61,050 bases of DNA from RUG754 sp045545455. Lineage in GTDB: Bacteria > Bacillota > Clostridia > Peptostreptococcales > Anaerovoracaceae. Position 1 is the first letter of the stretch. The number at the start of each line of letters is the position of its first letter. Under the pieces are notes generated by a model, which had not been told where the DNA came from, did not search any database, and saw only the letters and a list, made by a program, of their open reading frames with translations. The stretch covers positions 1 through 61,050 of the forward strand of contig JAZQAY010000087.1 of the NCBI GenBank assembly GCA_045545455.1. Reading direction: 5' to 3'. Below are positions 34,201 to 41,873 of the stretch, piece by piece. The translations under genes and the position numbers were made by a program.

Positions 34201-37200
34201 TTCGGTAGAAATGAAGCTGTTGCTCGCTTCATCCCACTTGTATACTACCCAGTAGGTAAATTCCTTTGTTGCGTCTGATGATGTGGTTGCTGTCGTTGCA
34301 ACTGCCTTGGAAAGATCCTTGTATGTGAGAGGATCTGTGTATGTGGTGCCTCCGCCTGAGAAGGTTCCTTCTCCTGCGTCATAAACTACGGTGATGCCGT
34401 TTGCTCCAAGGAGCTTGCTGCGCCACTTGGCGTAGAGATCCAGGGAGTTTATGATCCAGAAGCGGTTCTCCTGGGCATCCTTGTTGATGTTTTCTGTAGG
34501 ATTGCCGTACTTGTCAAGCTCCGTTGAACGGGTCTTGTCATAAGGTGCTGTTACGGTCGTATCGTTCAGGACAAAGGCATCAAAGTTGAAGGACTGCGTA
34601 AGTGCGCTGTCTGAATACCAGCCTACCAGTTCGTAGTCATCTCTTACAGCCGTGATGGCGTTGATGGATTCGTTGAAGTCAACGCGGAAGGACGTGTTCT
34701 GTCCGCCCATGCTGAAGGATGAATCGGATGTAGGTACGTTAGGGTTCAGGAACACACGGTACTGCTTCTGCACCCACTTGGCGTAGAGGTTAAGGCCTTC
34801 AGGCATGGTGGAGAATGTGTAAGCCTGTGTGCACTGATCATCCAGATACCAGCCTTCAAATACGAAGCCTGCGAATGTGGGTTCGTAGTAGTCGGCTCCG
34901 CCCTTGTTGTATGAGGAGATATCTGAATTATACGCTACGTCCTCAACCTTCTTCAGTTCTCCTCTGGGAGCGTATCCCTCTACTGCCACGTTGTTTCCGT
35001 CTACATATACGCCGTCATCGAATACCATGTTGTACGTATCCGGTGAGAAGCGGATATAGAGGTTGGTGTAGTTGCCTACTGATGCGTAATATCCCTGAGC
35101 ATTTTTGCCGCTGACCGTTGTCCAGTCCCTGCCGTTGGTGCTGTAGGAAACAGCGTGATATCCGTTATACTTATCGGAAATATTGAAGGTTCCGGTTCCG
35201 GTCGTTGCGGTGTTTGTTGCATTGGCTGCCGTAGCCTGAGGGAACGATCCGTCAGCATTTGCCTTATACCAGTATACGTGGTTCGTACCATTTCCGTTTC
35301 CGCGGTAGAATGTCTGGCTCGAGCTTCCATCAGAAAGGATGAAGGCATCGAGGAAGGTGGTTCTGGTGCCGGATCCCTGTCCCTGGTTGTTGTAGCTGTC
35401 ATACCACCAGTAATCGCTGGGCCAGGTGTAGCCGTTGCTTGCGAGAGTGGATCCATAGAGTCCGCTCATCTCGTAGTCTACTATCCAACGGTTGTTTGCC
35501 CTGTGCTGGAAGGTAAGGGTAACTGTATTTCTGTTGTAGTATACGTTTACTACTGCGTTGCCGTATACGTTTACTGTCACGTTAGTGTCGTAATTATTCA
35601 GGTGGAACCCTGTATAGCGATATGCGGTACCATCGATGGCTGCATATCTGTTATCCCCGGTTCCATAAGCATTCACATTACTGATCGTGCTTCCTACGTT
35701 TCCTGTCCTGCTGAAGGACTGTGCGAAATCGTAGCCATTTCCCTGAACGTTCTGCTTCCAGATAATGATGGAATAGTTTGCAGTCTCGTTCTCAGTCCAC
35801 TTGGCATATACGGTAGTGGTGTTCCTGAGGATCTGATCGAAGTCGAATTCTTCTGTGCAGGCCTCGTCTGTATACCAGCCGCCGAAGGTGTATCCGAATC
35901 TGGTGGGATCTGTGGGAACCACAGGCTTCGTTTCCTCAAGGAACTGAGGGGATGTGTAGCTTGCGCCTGTACCGTTTTCCTTGAAGATCAGCCAGCATCC
36001 CTTAGGAGCCTTTACTGTCAGTGTGGTATCTGCGCTTATAATGATCTCTGACTCGTTCTCGATTGTGGAACCGGGTTCTATGGGATTTCCGGAGCCGTCT
36101 GTTATGGTTCCTTCTGTTGTGAAATACCATCCCTGGAATTCCTGATCGGAAGTCTTGGGAGTATATGCTTCGTTAACGGTGTAATTTACATTTTCTCCCT
36201 TGGTAAGAAGACCTTCGTTCTTGATAACTACCTGATCTTCATCCTTAAAGGTCACGTTTACGACCTTGAAGGTCATAGCATAGTAGGTGACTGAAGCTCC
36301 GTCTGTCACTCCGTCATTGAGTTTGGCCTTCACGTCATTCCTTACGTCATCAATGGTCATGGGCTTGTTAGCTCCGTCAAGACCCTCAACAGTGTAGTTT
36401 TCAACTGTTGTCCAGCCGCGGAAAACGTGGTGCATGTCCAGAGCACCTACTCCGGGATCATAAACGATCTGATCGAAAAGGCTGTCTCCGCTTTCAGTAG
36501 TCGCGTTGATATCGCTTTTCTTTACAACGGTTGATGCGATTGTCGTATCGCCGTTCACAAAATTAACGGTGAGTCTGGCGTTCTCTCCGGTCTCAACCAC
36601 AACGTAGATGGAGAATCCGTCTGTTGTAAATTCTGCGGAGCTTGCGCTTGCGCTGCTGAGTTCCATGACTTCAGCTGTATTTTTTGCGGGGTCCTCTACG
36701 TGGACTACGCTTACAGCCTGATCTGAACTGAAGGCGCTGGTGGAAAGCCTTACGTCTACGGGCTTAAGAGGTTCGATCTCGCCTTCTGCTGTGTAGAAGG
36801 TGATGTCTACTGCTCTGAAGTCGTTTACTTCTTCACCCATTGCCTCTGTTACAGCGTCCTCTACGTGAGCCTTGGCAATGGCCTCCACCTTCATCTGAGT
36901 TCCCTCAGGGAAGGTCCCGGGCTCTGCGTTTACTCTTACGTAGACTCCGTTGGCTGAACCTGAGAAGCTGAGCGCTTCCTTATTGAGCGCAGGTGCTTCC
37001 TCTTCAGGCTCTTCAGCCTTTACTTCTTCGGGCTGTGTTTCTTCAGCCACTGCTTCTTCCCCTGTTGTCTCAGGGGCTGCTGCCTGCTCTTCTTCAGCAG
37101 GTGCTGCTTCTTCCTGAACAGGCTCCTGGATCTCCGCTTCTACAGCGGGCTCCTCTGCCTCTTCAGCAAGCGTCTCCTCCTCAACCGGAGGTGCTTCTGC

Positions 37201-37425
37201 TACTTCCGGAACTTCCATCTGTGAGGATTCCGTGTTCTCAGCCTCTTCAACGATGACTTCAGCTTCTGTCTCGACGGCTTCTCCGTCAAAAGCGTAAGCC
37301 ACGCTTGCCAGTGAGGCTGTGCTGTACTGGAATACCATCACGAGAGCCAGGAGTAAGATCATGAGCTTACGTCCGTGTCTCCTGTGGAATCTCAGAAGCG
37401 CGTTTGTGAGTTTCTTCATTTCCAT
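28255..37425 (-). CDS. Giant repeat surface protein with multi-pass C-terminal membrane module
   Basis: 3056 aa; ATG at 37425 follows GGGAG by 6 nt. Signal peptide about 1-46; Glu/Pro-rich stretch to about 160; a beta domain to about 300. InlB/Listeria-Bacteroides repeats (GWYTDEACTE..., VYAKW closings) at about 480-1300. YDG/MBG-like repeats (KVYDGTALTN...) at about 1460-2060. Four ~200-aa composite modules pair a YDG-like and a DUF11-like domain (about 2060-2858). Then a Pro/Thr hinge (PPTPTPVPTPEPTPVPVP) and the module GGAWALINLL...KRKGLMRILSLIPAIGS. The last ~135 residues match the end of the 969-aa protein and replace a sortase signal. Probably a long cell-surface adhesin; ligand unknown. 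Confidence 0.82.
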   Translation of the reverse strand: MEMKKLTNALLRFHRRHGRKLMILLLALVMVFQYSTASLASVAYAFDGEAVETEAEVIVEEAENTESSQMEVPEVAEAPPVEEETLAEEAEEPAVEAEIQEPVQEEAAPAEEEQAAAPETTGEEAVAEETQPEEVKAEEPEEEAPALNKEALSFSGSANGVYVRVNAEPGTFPEGTQMKVEAIAKAHVEDAVTEAMGEEVNDFRAVDITFYTAEGEIEPLKPVDVRLSTSAFSSDQAVSVVHVEDPAKNTAEVMELSSASASSAEFTTDGFSIYVVVETGENARLTVNFVNGDTTIASTVVKKSDINATTESGDSLFDQIVYDPGVGALDMHHVFRGWTTVENYTVEGLDGANKPMTIDDVRNDVKAKLNDGVTDGASVTYYAMTFKVVNVTFKDEDQVVIKNEGLLTKGENVNYTVNEAYTPKTSDQEFQGWYFTTEGTITDGSGNPIEPGSTIENESEIIISADTTLTVKAPKGCWLIFKENGTGASYTSPQFLEETKPVVPTDPTRFGYTFGGWYTDEACTEEFDFDQILRNTTTVYAKWTENETANYSIIIWKQNVQGNGYDFAQSFSRTGNVGSTISNVNAYGTGDNRYAAIDGTAYRYTGFHLNNYDTNVTVNVYGNAVVNVYYNRNTVTLTFQHRANNRWIVDYEMSGLYGSTLASNGYTWPSDYWWYDSYNNQGQGSGTRTTFLDAFILSDGSSSQTFYRGNGNGTNHVYWYKANADGSFPQATAANATNTATTGTGTFNISDKYNGYHAVSYSTNGRDWTTVSGKNAQGYYASVGNYTNLYIRFSPDTYNMVFDDGVYVDGNNVAVEGYAPRGELKKVEDVAYNSDISSYNKGGADYYEPTFAGFVFEGWYLDDQCTQAYTFSTMPEGLNLYAKWVQKQYRVFLNPNVPTSDSSFSMGGQNTSFRVDFNESINAITAVRDDYELVGWYSDSALTQSFNFDAFVLNDTTVTAPYDKTRSTELDKYGNPTENINKDAQENRFWIINSLDLYAKWRSKLLGANGITVVYDAGEGTFSGGGTTYTDPLTYKDLSKAVATTATTSSDATKEFTYWVVYKWDEASNSFISTEQNVYPGDSFEVLKAYSQVTENEGSTEEEPSYTYTFKLVAEYKPIDEETLTHIYWYANNGSEDVQKDEGLHMNDPIAIEAADLFSYEGYKFIGWARYEEGSKPESPTDRTNLWLVYDEDTDSFTSNGAAASKVACDEKQPYHDLYAVWEPISYTIKFDKNAEDASGTMADESFNYDEMKALTANAFTRQDYTFQGWATSADSSEVAYTDTQSVINLTSEDNGVVTLYAVWKINQADVTVHHMLKGTTTKVAEDVTRQEDIGTSVDPSAEPAATEFLDTYDGFTLTKDSTDPTQSVTVTRDGVEITLYYTLPLTITAGSDSKKYDGTPLTGEYTIEGALNEADEAAITAALGDAPSITDAGTLDYLTEEDQADIEGIPAYYVVSYEEGTLEITKRTVTLTSADDNKVYDGTALTNNTVTVGGDGFVTGEGAAYDVTGTQTETGSSANAFTYTLNEGTKADNYDISKTEGTLTVTAVTDKVTVTIAENKGSEKYDGTEKEVTGYEVKSISNELYTEDDFTFTGDASVKGTDAGTYDMELTAADFENTSKNFTNVEFVIVDGQLIISKRAVTLTSATDAKTFDGTPLTNDEVTVSGDGFAEGEGATYNVTGTQTAAGTSKNTFEYTLNEGTKAANYDIEKVEGDLTVNADAKTVTVVITENSGSEKYDGTEKTVTGYEVTSISSDLYTEADFEFNGDATITGTDAGSYDMELKPADFVNKNANFTNVEFKIVDGTLEIAKREVTLTSATDSKPYDGTPLTNDNVTVGGDGFATGEGAAYDVTGTRTEEGSTPNAFTYTLNQGTKATNYNITKTEGTLTITAVTDKVTVTITENSGSEKYDGTEKEVTGYTVEISNTLYTEDDFDFTGNASVKGTDAGSYDMELKAADFTNTSKNFTNVEFVIVDGKLDIAKRTVTLTSADDRKVYDGTALTNDEVTVGGDGFATGEGASYEVTGTQTLVGSSANTFSYTLNDGTKAGNYTITKTEGTLTVTDGTEPDDPAPVPDDKVVTKTDGTEKTYKLGDTVEWTITVTNIYDETKTLTVTETAGMTIVGDVPATLTAGQTIEIKVQHVVTSADVVAESITNEVTVKLGDLEKKGDDTVETEPIEIQITAASDKKVYDAEPLTNNGYELTSGTLAAGNEIDSVTVTGSQTLVGSSANVASDARIVDKDGKDVTKGYEIKYVDGTLTVTDGTNPDDPQPVPDDKVVTKTDGTDKAYKLGDTVEWTITVTNIYDETKTLTVTEAAGMNIVGEVPATLTAGQTIEIKVQHVVTAADVEAESITNNVTVKLGDLEKHGDDTVDTEPIEIQITAASDKKVYDAEPLTNSGYELTSGTLAAGNEIDSVTVTGSQTLVGQSANVPSDAKIVDKDGADVTKGYEIKYVNGTLTVTDGDQPDDPQPVPDDKVVQKTDANDGKTYHVGDTVTWNIWVKNIYDETKTLTVTETAGMNIVSDVPEELTAGQEINITVEHVVTAADIEAGTIRNDVTVKLGDLEKKGDDTVDTEPIKIQITAASDRKVYDAQPLTNSGYELTDGTLAEGNEIGSVTVTGSQTLVGQSANVPSNAKIIDKDGADVTKGYEIEYVNGTLTVTDGDQPDDPAPVPDDRVVQKTDANDGRTYHVGDTVTWNIWVKNIYDETKTLTVEEAEGMNITSDVPEELAAGEEITITVEHVVTAQDVAAGSIRNDVSVTLGDLEKHGDDTVDTEPIAITITAGSGNKTYDGTALTVNSYTMTAGQLVSGDSISSVTVTGSQTAVGNSANVPSDAKIVNAAGDDVTAGYTITYVNGLLRVTNAPTPPPTPTPVPTPEPTPVPVPAADITPVPTPAAPEPAPAPEPTPEPTPAPDEPAEEEIPEDETPLAGGAWALINLLCSIGSCLTSAVLLILYFTGKKKDEDEEENTDAAEGGAEEDDDEAKELKRKGLMRILSLIPAIGSVIFFILTEDMRLPMIMVDKWTPWMVAILVVSILLAIFSKKTKKDAEEEQEEPQA
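28850..31234 (-). repeat. Four ~600-bp direct tandem repeats inside the 3056-aa gene
   Basis: Unit boundaries marked by CCGTCTGTTACTGTGAG at 29441, 30041, 30638 and 31235, giving periods of 600, 597 and 597 bp; a more diverged unit precedes at 28850. Long near-identical stretches between units make in-frame recombination and assembly collapse likely. Confidence 0.85.
31240..33050 (-). repeat. ~510-bp tandem repeats encoding YDG/MBG-like domains
   Basis: Three full and one partial unit, each encoding a YDGT.LTN...GEGA..YxVTGTQT half and a GSEKYDGTEK..TGY half. They continue directly from the 600-bp block. Confidence 0.75.
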
Positions 37426-37501
37426 AGTACTCTCCCTCTGGCTATATCAGCCATAACTGAATGAAATAATTAAACTTAAAAATTAAGTATCTTACGTTTT
37501 A

Positions 37502-37534
37502 AGTTTACGTGACTTTGCGTCACGGGAACCGTCA
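37502..37534 (-). promoter_or_regulatory. Promoter with CGTCAC direct-repeat box, 3056-aa gene
   Basis: -10 TAAACT (37502-37507, minus strand) with GCGTCACGGGAACCGTCA at 37517-37534. The last base of the GTGACGC half is exactly 9 nt from the -10, as at 13938-13972. A dyad GTGAC-tttgc-GTCAC (37510-37524) overlaps the box. The rest of 37426-37680 shows no gene. Confidence 0.55.
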
Positions 37535-37682
37535 AAACTGTTAAAAAGATGTGTCGAAGTGCAAGTTTATCAGGTCGTTACAAACATTAGTCGCCGTTTC
37601 GGGGGCTTCCCCTCATTAAAAATCTTCCATCTTTTCAGTTTTTTCTTCCATCTATATAAGTACATGAAATGCGGGTTTTTTC

Positions 37683-37735
37683 TTGCTCCTTAAGGTAAAT
37701 AGTGCTATAATATCGCCTGTTGCACCCTTTGCAAC
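37683..37735 (+). promoter_or_regulatory. Promoter and downstream dyad, NhaC-type gene
   Basis: TTGCTC (37683-37688), 17-bp spacer, TATAAT (37706-37711). Right after the expected start lies GTTGCA-ccctt-TGCAAC (37719-37735), an operator or leader hairpin. Confidence 0.7.
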
Positions 37736-37765
37736 TGAACTACTTAGAAAAGAGGCTATATATAA

Positions 37766-39097
37766 ATGAAGAAAGGTAATCCCAAAGCTCTGCTTCCGAT
37801 ACTGGTATTCCTGGTCCTGTACCTGGGTTTCGGTATCATTTTCGAATATGTACTCAAGATCCCCATGGGATTCTATAATATCCCCATCGTGGTAGTTTTC
37901 CTTGTGGCCCTTCTGGTGGCATGCATCCAGAACCCCAGGCTCCACATCAACCAGAAGATCGCCCTTATGGGAAAAGGCGTCGGCGACCCCAACATCATGA
38001 CCATGATCCTCATCTTCATGATGGCAGGTATCTTCGTAGGCGTGGTAGGCAGGTCCTCCGCTAACAGCGTGGCATACTTCATCCTGTCCATCATCCCTCC
38101 TCAGTACGCAGCTGCAGTTCTTTTCGTAATAAGCTGTCTGGTATCCATAGCCATGGGAACTTCTGTAGGAACTATCACCCTCATAACTCCCATCGGCGTG
38201 GCAGTAGCCCAGGCTTCCGGCTTCGGCGTTCCCATCTGCATAGGTTCCGTAATGGGCGGCGCCATGTTCGGAGATAATCTTTCATTCATTTCAGATACCA
38301 CTATCGCTGCCTGTCAGGGACAGGGCTGCGAGATGAAGGATAAGTTCAGGGAGAACTTCAAGATCGCCCTTCCCGCTGCTATCGTCACGCTGGTGCTGAC
38401 CCTGGTGCTGTCACTCAGCTCCTATCAGGGAGGCGCAGTTGTGGAACAGTACGATCTCATCCAGATCATTCCCTATGTGCTGGTACTTTTGGGAGGCATC
38501 ATCGGAATCAACGTTTTTCTGGTTCTCCTTATCGGTATAGTATCCGGCGCCATCATCATGATGGCTACAGGGGCTGTCGCTCCCACTGAACTTCTCGGTA
38601 ATATGGGATCCGGTGCTGCCGGCATGTTCGAGACCACCATGGTGGCCATCCTGGTATCCGCCATCTGTGCGCTTATCCGCGAGTATGGCGGCTTCGATGC
38701 TTTGCTCAGCTGGATCAAGTCCGTATTTAAAGGAAAGAAAGGCGGTCTCCTGGGAATGGGCCTCCTGGTAGGCGCCATGGACATCGCAACAGCCAACAAT
38801 ACCGTTGCCATCGTAATGGCTAACCCCATCGCCAAAGATATCGCTTCCGACTACGGCATAACTGCCAGAAAGACCGCATCCATCCTGGACACCTTCTCCT
38901 GTGTCTTCCAGGGCGTCATCCCCTACGGAGCACAGATGCTGGTGGCTCTTTCTGCGGCAACCACTCTTGGGTTTGAAGTTAGCGCCTTCGACGTGATGCC
39001 TTATCTCTTCTATCCCTACATGCTGCTCCTGAGTTCACTGGTATTCATCTTCCTTATCGGAGACAGAGAGAAATCAGCAAAGAACAACGAAGAATAA
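37766..39097 (+). CDS. NhaC-family Na+/H+ antiporter
   Basis: 443 aa, about eleven membrane segments. Conserved segments typical of the family: ISDTTIAACQGQGCEMKDKF (about 176-195), GAMFGDNLSF just before it, and MDIATANNTVAIVMANPIA in the second half. Such carriers exchange sodium for protons, or an amino-acid-like substrate in some relatives. Single-gene unit with its own promoter and a terminator at 39104. Confidence 0.85.
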   Translation: MKKGNPKALLPILVFLVLYLGFGIIFEYVLKIPMGFYNIPIVVVFLVALLVACIQNPRLHINQKIALMGKGVGDPNIMTMILIFMMAGIFVGVVGRSSANSVAYFILSIIPPQYAAAVLFVISCLVSIAMGTSVGTITLITPIGVAVAQASGFGVPICIGSVMGGAMFGDNLSFISDTTIAACQGQGCEMKDKFRENFKIALPAAIVTLVLTLVLSLSSYQGGAVVEQYDLIQIIPYVLVLLGGIIGINVFLVLLIGIVSGAIIMMATGAVAPTELLGNMGSGAAGMFETTMVAILVSAICALIREYGGFDALLSWIKSVFKGKKGGLLGMGLLVGAMDIATANNTVAIVMANPIAKDIASDYGITARKTASILDTFSCVFQGVIPYGAQMLVALSAATTLGFEVSAFDVMPYLFYPYMLLLSSLVFIFLIGDREKSAKNNEE

Positions 39098-39103
39098 TCA
39101 CAC

Positions 39104-39128
39104 AGGGCCTTCACAAAAGGCCCTTATT
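39104..39128 (+). terminator. Terminator of the NhaC-type gene
   Basis: AGGGCCTT-caca-AAAGGCCCTT followed by ATTTATG; a short T run makes it moderately strong. Confidence 0.7.
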
Positions 39129-39159
39129 TATGAGTTATAATCCTGAAAAAGGAGACCTG

Positions 39160-40044
39160 ATGATCAGATACGCGCTTATATTGATCTTAATACTCAACCT
39201 GCTGAGCTTCACTCTCATGGGTATCGACAAGCGTCGCGCCGTCAAAGGCAGGAGCCGCATCCCGGAGAGCACTCTGCTTTTCTGGGGTTTTATTATGGGC
39301 GGACCCGGACTTCTTCTGGGTGCTTTGATCTTCCATCATAAGACCAGGAAGACGAAATTCAGGATAGGCATACCTGCGGCCCTCATAGTTAACGTGCTGA
39401 TCGCGGTCTTCCTGCTGAACACCTTCGTCTGGTATGACGTGAAGGACGACATCTCATACAGGGTGGGCTATGACTGCACTATCGATGAGTCTGTCGTATC
39501 AGATCTTAAGGCAGGAGATTATCATTGCGCACTGGTTCTTGGCTGCGCAGTCTATTCTGACGGCGAGCCCTCCGCCATGCTCCGTGACAGGCTTGACACA
39601 GGCATCGCCCTCTATAACGCAGGCGTAGTTCCGAAGCTCCTTCTCTCCGGAGATCACGGCCAGGTGGAGTACGACGAGATAAGCGTCATGTACAACTATT
39701 GTCTTAATGCCGGCGTCCCTGAGGAGGACATCTTCCTGGACCACGCGGGCTTCAGTACATATGATTCGGTATATCGTGCGCAGAATATATTTTGCGTAGA
39801 GAGGATGATCGTGGTGACCCAGACCTATCACGAGTTCCGAGCGCTCTATACTGCTGAGCAGCTGGGGATCGACGCCGTCGGCGTCTCATCCGACCAGCAA
39901 AGCTACGCCGGCGCAGTCTACCGCGAGATCCGGGAAGTACTGGCAAGGGCCAAGGACTTCTTCAAGGTCCTGGTGAAGGCTCCTCCTGTCTACGGCGGCG
40001 AAGAGATCCCCATCACCGGGAGCCCGGACCTGAGCCATATGTGA
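39160..40044 (+). CDS. DUF1294-SanA/YdcF (DUF218) fusion membrane protein
   Basis: 294 aa from the ATG at 39160 (AAGGAG 5 nt before it; an in-frame start 30 nt earlier has none). Residues 1-90 are DUF1294: MGIDKRRAVKGRSRIPE, GGPGLLLGALIFHHKTRK and three membrane helices. Residues 120-270 are a DUF218/SanA domain: ALVLGCAVYSDGEPSAML, LLLSGDHG, STYDSVYRAQ and VTQTYHEFRA. SanA-type proteins affect envelope integrity and vancomycin entry in enterics; DUF1294 is of unknown function. The fusion places the SanA domain outside the membrane. Confidence 0.85.
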   Translation: MIRYALILILILNLLSFTLMGIDKRRAVKGRSRIPESTLLFWGFIMGGPGLLLGALIFHHKTRKTKFRIGIPAALIVNVLIAVFLLNTFVWYDVKDDISYRVGYDCTIDESVVSDLKAGDYHCALVLGCAVYSDGEPSAMLRDRLDTGIALYNAGVVPKLLLSGDHGQVEYDEISVMYNYCLNAGVPEEDIFLDHAGFSTYDSVYRAQNIFCVERMIVVTQTYHEFRALYTAEQLGIDAVGVSSDQQSYAGAVYREIREVLARAKDFFKVLVKAPPVYGGEEIPITGSPDLSHM

Positions 40045-40091
40045 GGGCAATTTCATCAAAACACTACTATGCGTGATTTTTATAAAAACTT

Positions 40092-40121
40092 TTGCATATT
40101 ACTGCGACAGTGTGGTATAAT
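40092..40121 (+). promoter_or_regulatory. Promoter of the amphipathic-repeat protein gene
   Basis: TTGCAT (40092-40097), 18-bp spacer, TATAAT (40116-40121). The gene starts 100 nt downstream. Confidence 0.75.
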
Positions 40122-40220
40122 ATGCGTAATATCAGGGTGGTGAGATCTTTTACTGCCCTCAGGGATACACCCTCCCCAAAGGGCGCTAAATATCTACCAT
40201 TCAAACATAGGAGGAATAAG

Positions 40221-40823
40221 ATGGGATTCTTTAAAAAATTATTCGGCGGAGCTGCCGCAGCAGGCGGAGCTGTAGCCGCAGCAAAAGTTGTTCAGAAAGT
40301 TAAAGAAAACAATCCCGACGGCATCGGTGATGTGAACCAGGACGGCCAGGTGGATTACAAGGATTACATCGAGGAGACCAAGAAGGCTGCTCAGGAAGTT
40401 TACAGCGATGCTTCCGAAAAGGTAAAGGCCGCTGCTCCCGAAGTATCCGATAAGGTGGGGGCCTTCGTAGACGACGCTAAGGACAAGGTAGCTGATACAT
40501 ATGCAAACGTTTCCGAAAAGGTGAAGGCTGCCGCTCCCGACGTAATGGACAAGGTAAATGATTTCGTCGGCGATGCCAAGGATAAAGTCACCGACTTCGT
40601 AGGCGATGCTAAGGAGAAGGTTACCGCTGCCGCTCCTGATCTCATGGATAAAGTCAACGATTTCGTAGGCGACGCTAAAGAAAAGGTCGGCGGATTCGTG
40701 GACGGCGTCAAGGACAAGGCTGCTGACATCATCGATGACGATGCAGTTGAGGAAGTCAAAGAAGAAGTAAAGGAAGCTGCTGAAGAAGTTAAGGAAGCAG
40801 TTGAAGAGGCTGTAAAAGAATGA
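40221..40823 (+). CDS. Amphipathic-repeat protein with dockerin-like Ca-binding loop
   Basis: 200 aa from the ATG at 40221 (GGAGG 6 nt upstream). A short Gly/Ala-rich membrane-like N terminus (8-22), then DVNQDGQVDYKD (37-48) with Asp/Asn at loop positions 1, 3, 5, 9 and 12 and Gly at 6, as in an EF-hand or dockerin loop. The rest is repeated 11/22-residue amphipathic helix (DKVNDFVGDAKEKV-type units) and a Glu/Lys-rich end. Resembles LEA/apolipoprotein-like or YtxH-like stress proteins, but I know no family with this loop. Function unknown. Confidence 0.7.
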   Translation: MGFFKKLFGGAAAAGGAVAAAKVVQKVKENNPDGIGDVNQDGQVDYKDYIEETKKAAQEVYSDASEKVKAAAPEVSDKVGAFVDDAKDKVADTYANVSEKVKAAAPDVMDKVNDFVGDAKDKVTDFVGDAKEKVTAAAPDLMDKVNDFVGDAKEKVGGFVDGVKDKAADIIDDDAVEEVKEEVKEAAEEVKEAVEEAVKE

Positions 40824-40857
40824 TATTTATTCCCCGGTGATAACAGTCCCGGGCACT

Positions 40858-40890
40858 AAAAGACCCCGCGCTCGTATGAATGCGGGGTCT
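40858..40890 (-). terminator. Terminator between the convergent 40221 and 40916 genes
   Basis: 9-bp stem AGACCCCGC/GCGGGGTCT (40861-40869 with 40882-40890). On the minus strand a TTTT follows; the plus strand has only TTGTC. It serves mainly the lipoprotein gene. Confidence 0.75.
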
Positions 40891-40915
40891 TGTCATATCG
40901 TTTATATCTTTTTTA

Positions 40916-41854
40916 TCAGTCGTTATAGTGTCTGATCCTCTCGATATGGACGTACATCGTAGCCTCACCGATCTGGATCTGCTGTGCAGTGATCCTCACC
41001 GTCACCTTTTCAAAGTATATGGCGGAAGTAACGTTTGCCGTCTGCTCTATGGAGCACGTATAGGTGCCGCCGTCTCCGTAATCAGCGGTGTCATCTGCAG
41101 TTTCCTCTTCAGCAGTTTCTGCGCTTTCACCGCCTTCAGGTACGATATAGTATGCCGCCCTGTCGAAGGCGCTCTTCATTCCAAGCTCCAGGCGCTCCTC
41201 GTCTATGGTAATGCCATAGTCGTCCTTTATCATCTGGCAGAACGCAGGTATGTCCACTTCTCCGACAGATGCATAATTTCTCGAATCAAGCCTCGAGAAC
41301 TGGAACCAGTTTTCCTCCATCGGATCATAGTATGCTCCTGCTTCAAGGATCATGAGTTCCGGATCCCCCTCTTCAAATCCGCTGCAGGACAGCATGTCTC
41401 CTACTCTGAGCCCCATTTCCTTTGCTTCTTCAGGTGTAACTCCCATCTGTTCGTATGCCGTGTTCAGCTGGAATTTGCCGAGTTTGCTCTCCGCAAGGCC
41501 TTTTTCGACCCTGTCCTGAAGGACAGACTTCTGAGATTCGGGATCTGTCAGGTCAAGCCTGTCAAGAGTAGGCTTCATAGTCCAGTCTCTGGAAACGTCC
41601 AGCCCCAGATCGTACTGCACGGAATTACCGCTCAGGCATACACCCCAGTCAGCTTCAGAAATATTGGTCAGCCCCGGATCCACGCTTATTTCCAGCGTTC
41701 CTTCTTCGGTTGTTTCCGAAGGCTCCACAGTTTCCTCAGGCTCCGGTGTATCCTGTCCGTCTTCGCTTCCTCCGCAGGCTGCAAGCCCTAAGGTCATAGT
41801 CACACAAAGAACCAGAATCAGAGCGATTCCCATTATCTTCCTTAAATTCAGCAT
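40916..41854 (-). CDS. Lipoprotein of unknown function
   Basis: 312 aa. Lipoprotein signal ending LGLAAC (Cys27), then an acidic Pro/Glu/Thr linker to about 58. I recognise no domain after that; the segment EETVEPSETTEEG is low complexity. Its gene follows the acetyltransferase by 19 bp on the same strand, so they may share a transcript. Confidence 0.75.
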   Translation of the reverse strand: MLNLRKIMGIALILVLCVTMTLGLAACGGSEDGQDTPEPEETVEPSETTEEGTLEISVDPGLTNISEADWGVCLSGNSVQYDLGLDVSRDWTMKPTLDRLDLTDPESQKSVLQDRVEKGLAESKLGKFQLNTAYEQMGVTPEEAKEMGLRVGDMLSCSGFEEGDPELMILEAGAYYDPMEENWFQFSRLDSRNYASVGEVDIPAFCQMIKDDYGITIDEERLELGMKSAFDRAAYYIVPEGGESAETAEEETADDTADYGDGGTYTCSIEQTANVTSAIYFEKVTVRITAQQIQIGEATMYVHIERIRHYND

Positions 41855-41873
41855 TGCTTTCTCCTTATAAGTA

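Noticed and set aside
35155..36051. 298-codon plus-strand ORF
   Set aside because: Antisense to InlB-type repeats of the 3056-aa gene; cysteine/valine-rich shadow with no domain.
37502..37534. GACGCAAAG as part of a c-di-GMP-I riboswitch
   Set aside because: The other conserved half of that aptamer is missing and the position fits a promoter box instead.
40880..41791. 303-codon plus-strand ORF
   Set aside because: Overlaps the lipoprotein gene, which has a clear lipobox and shares an operon; the plus frame starts inside a terminator region.
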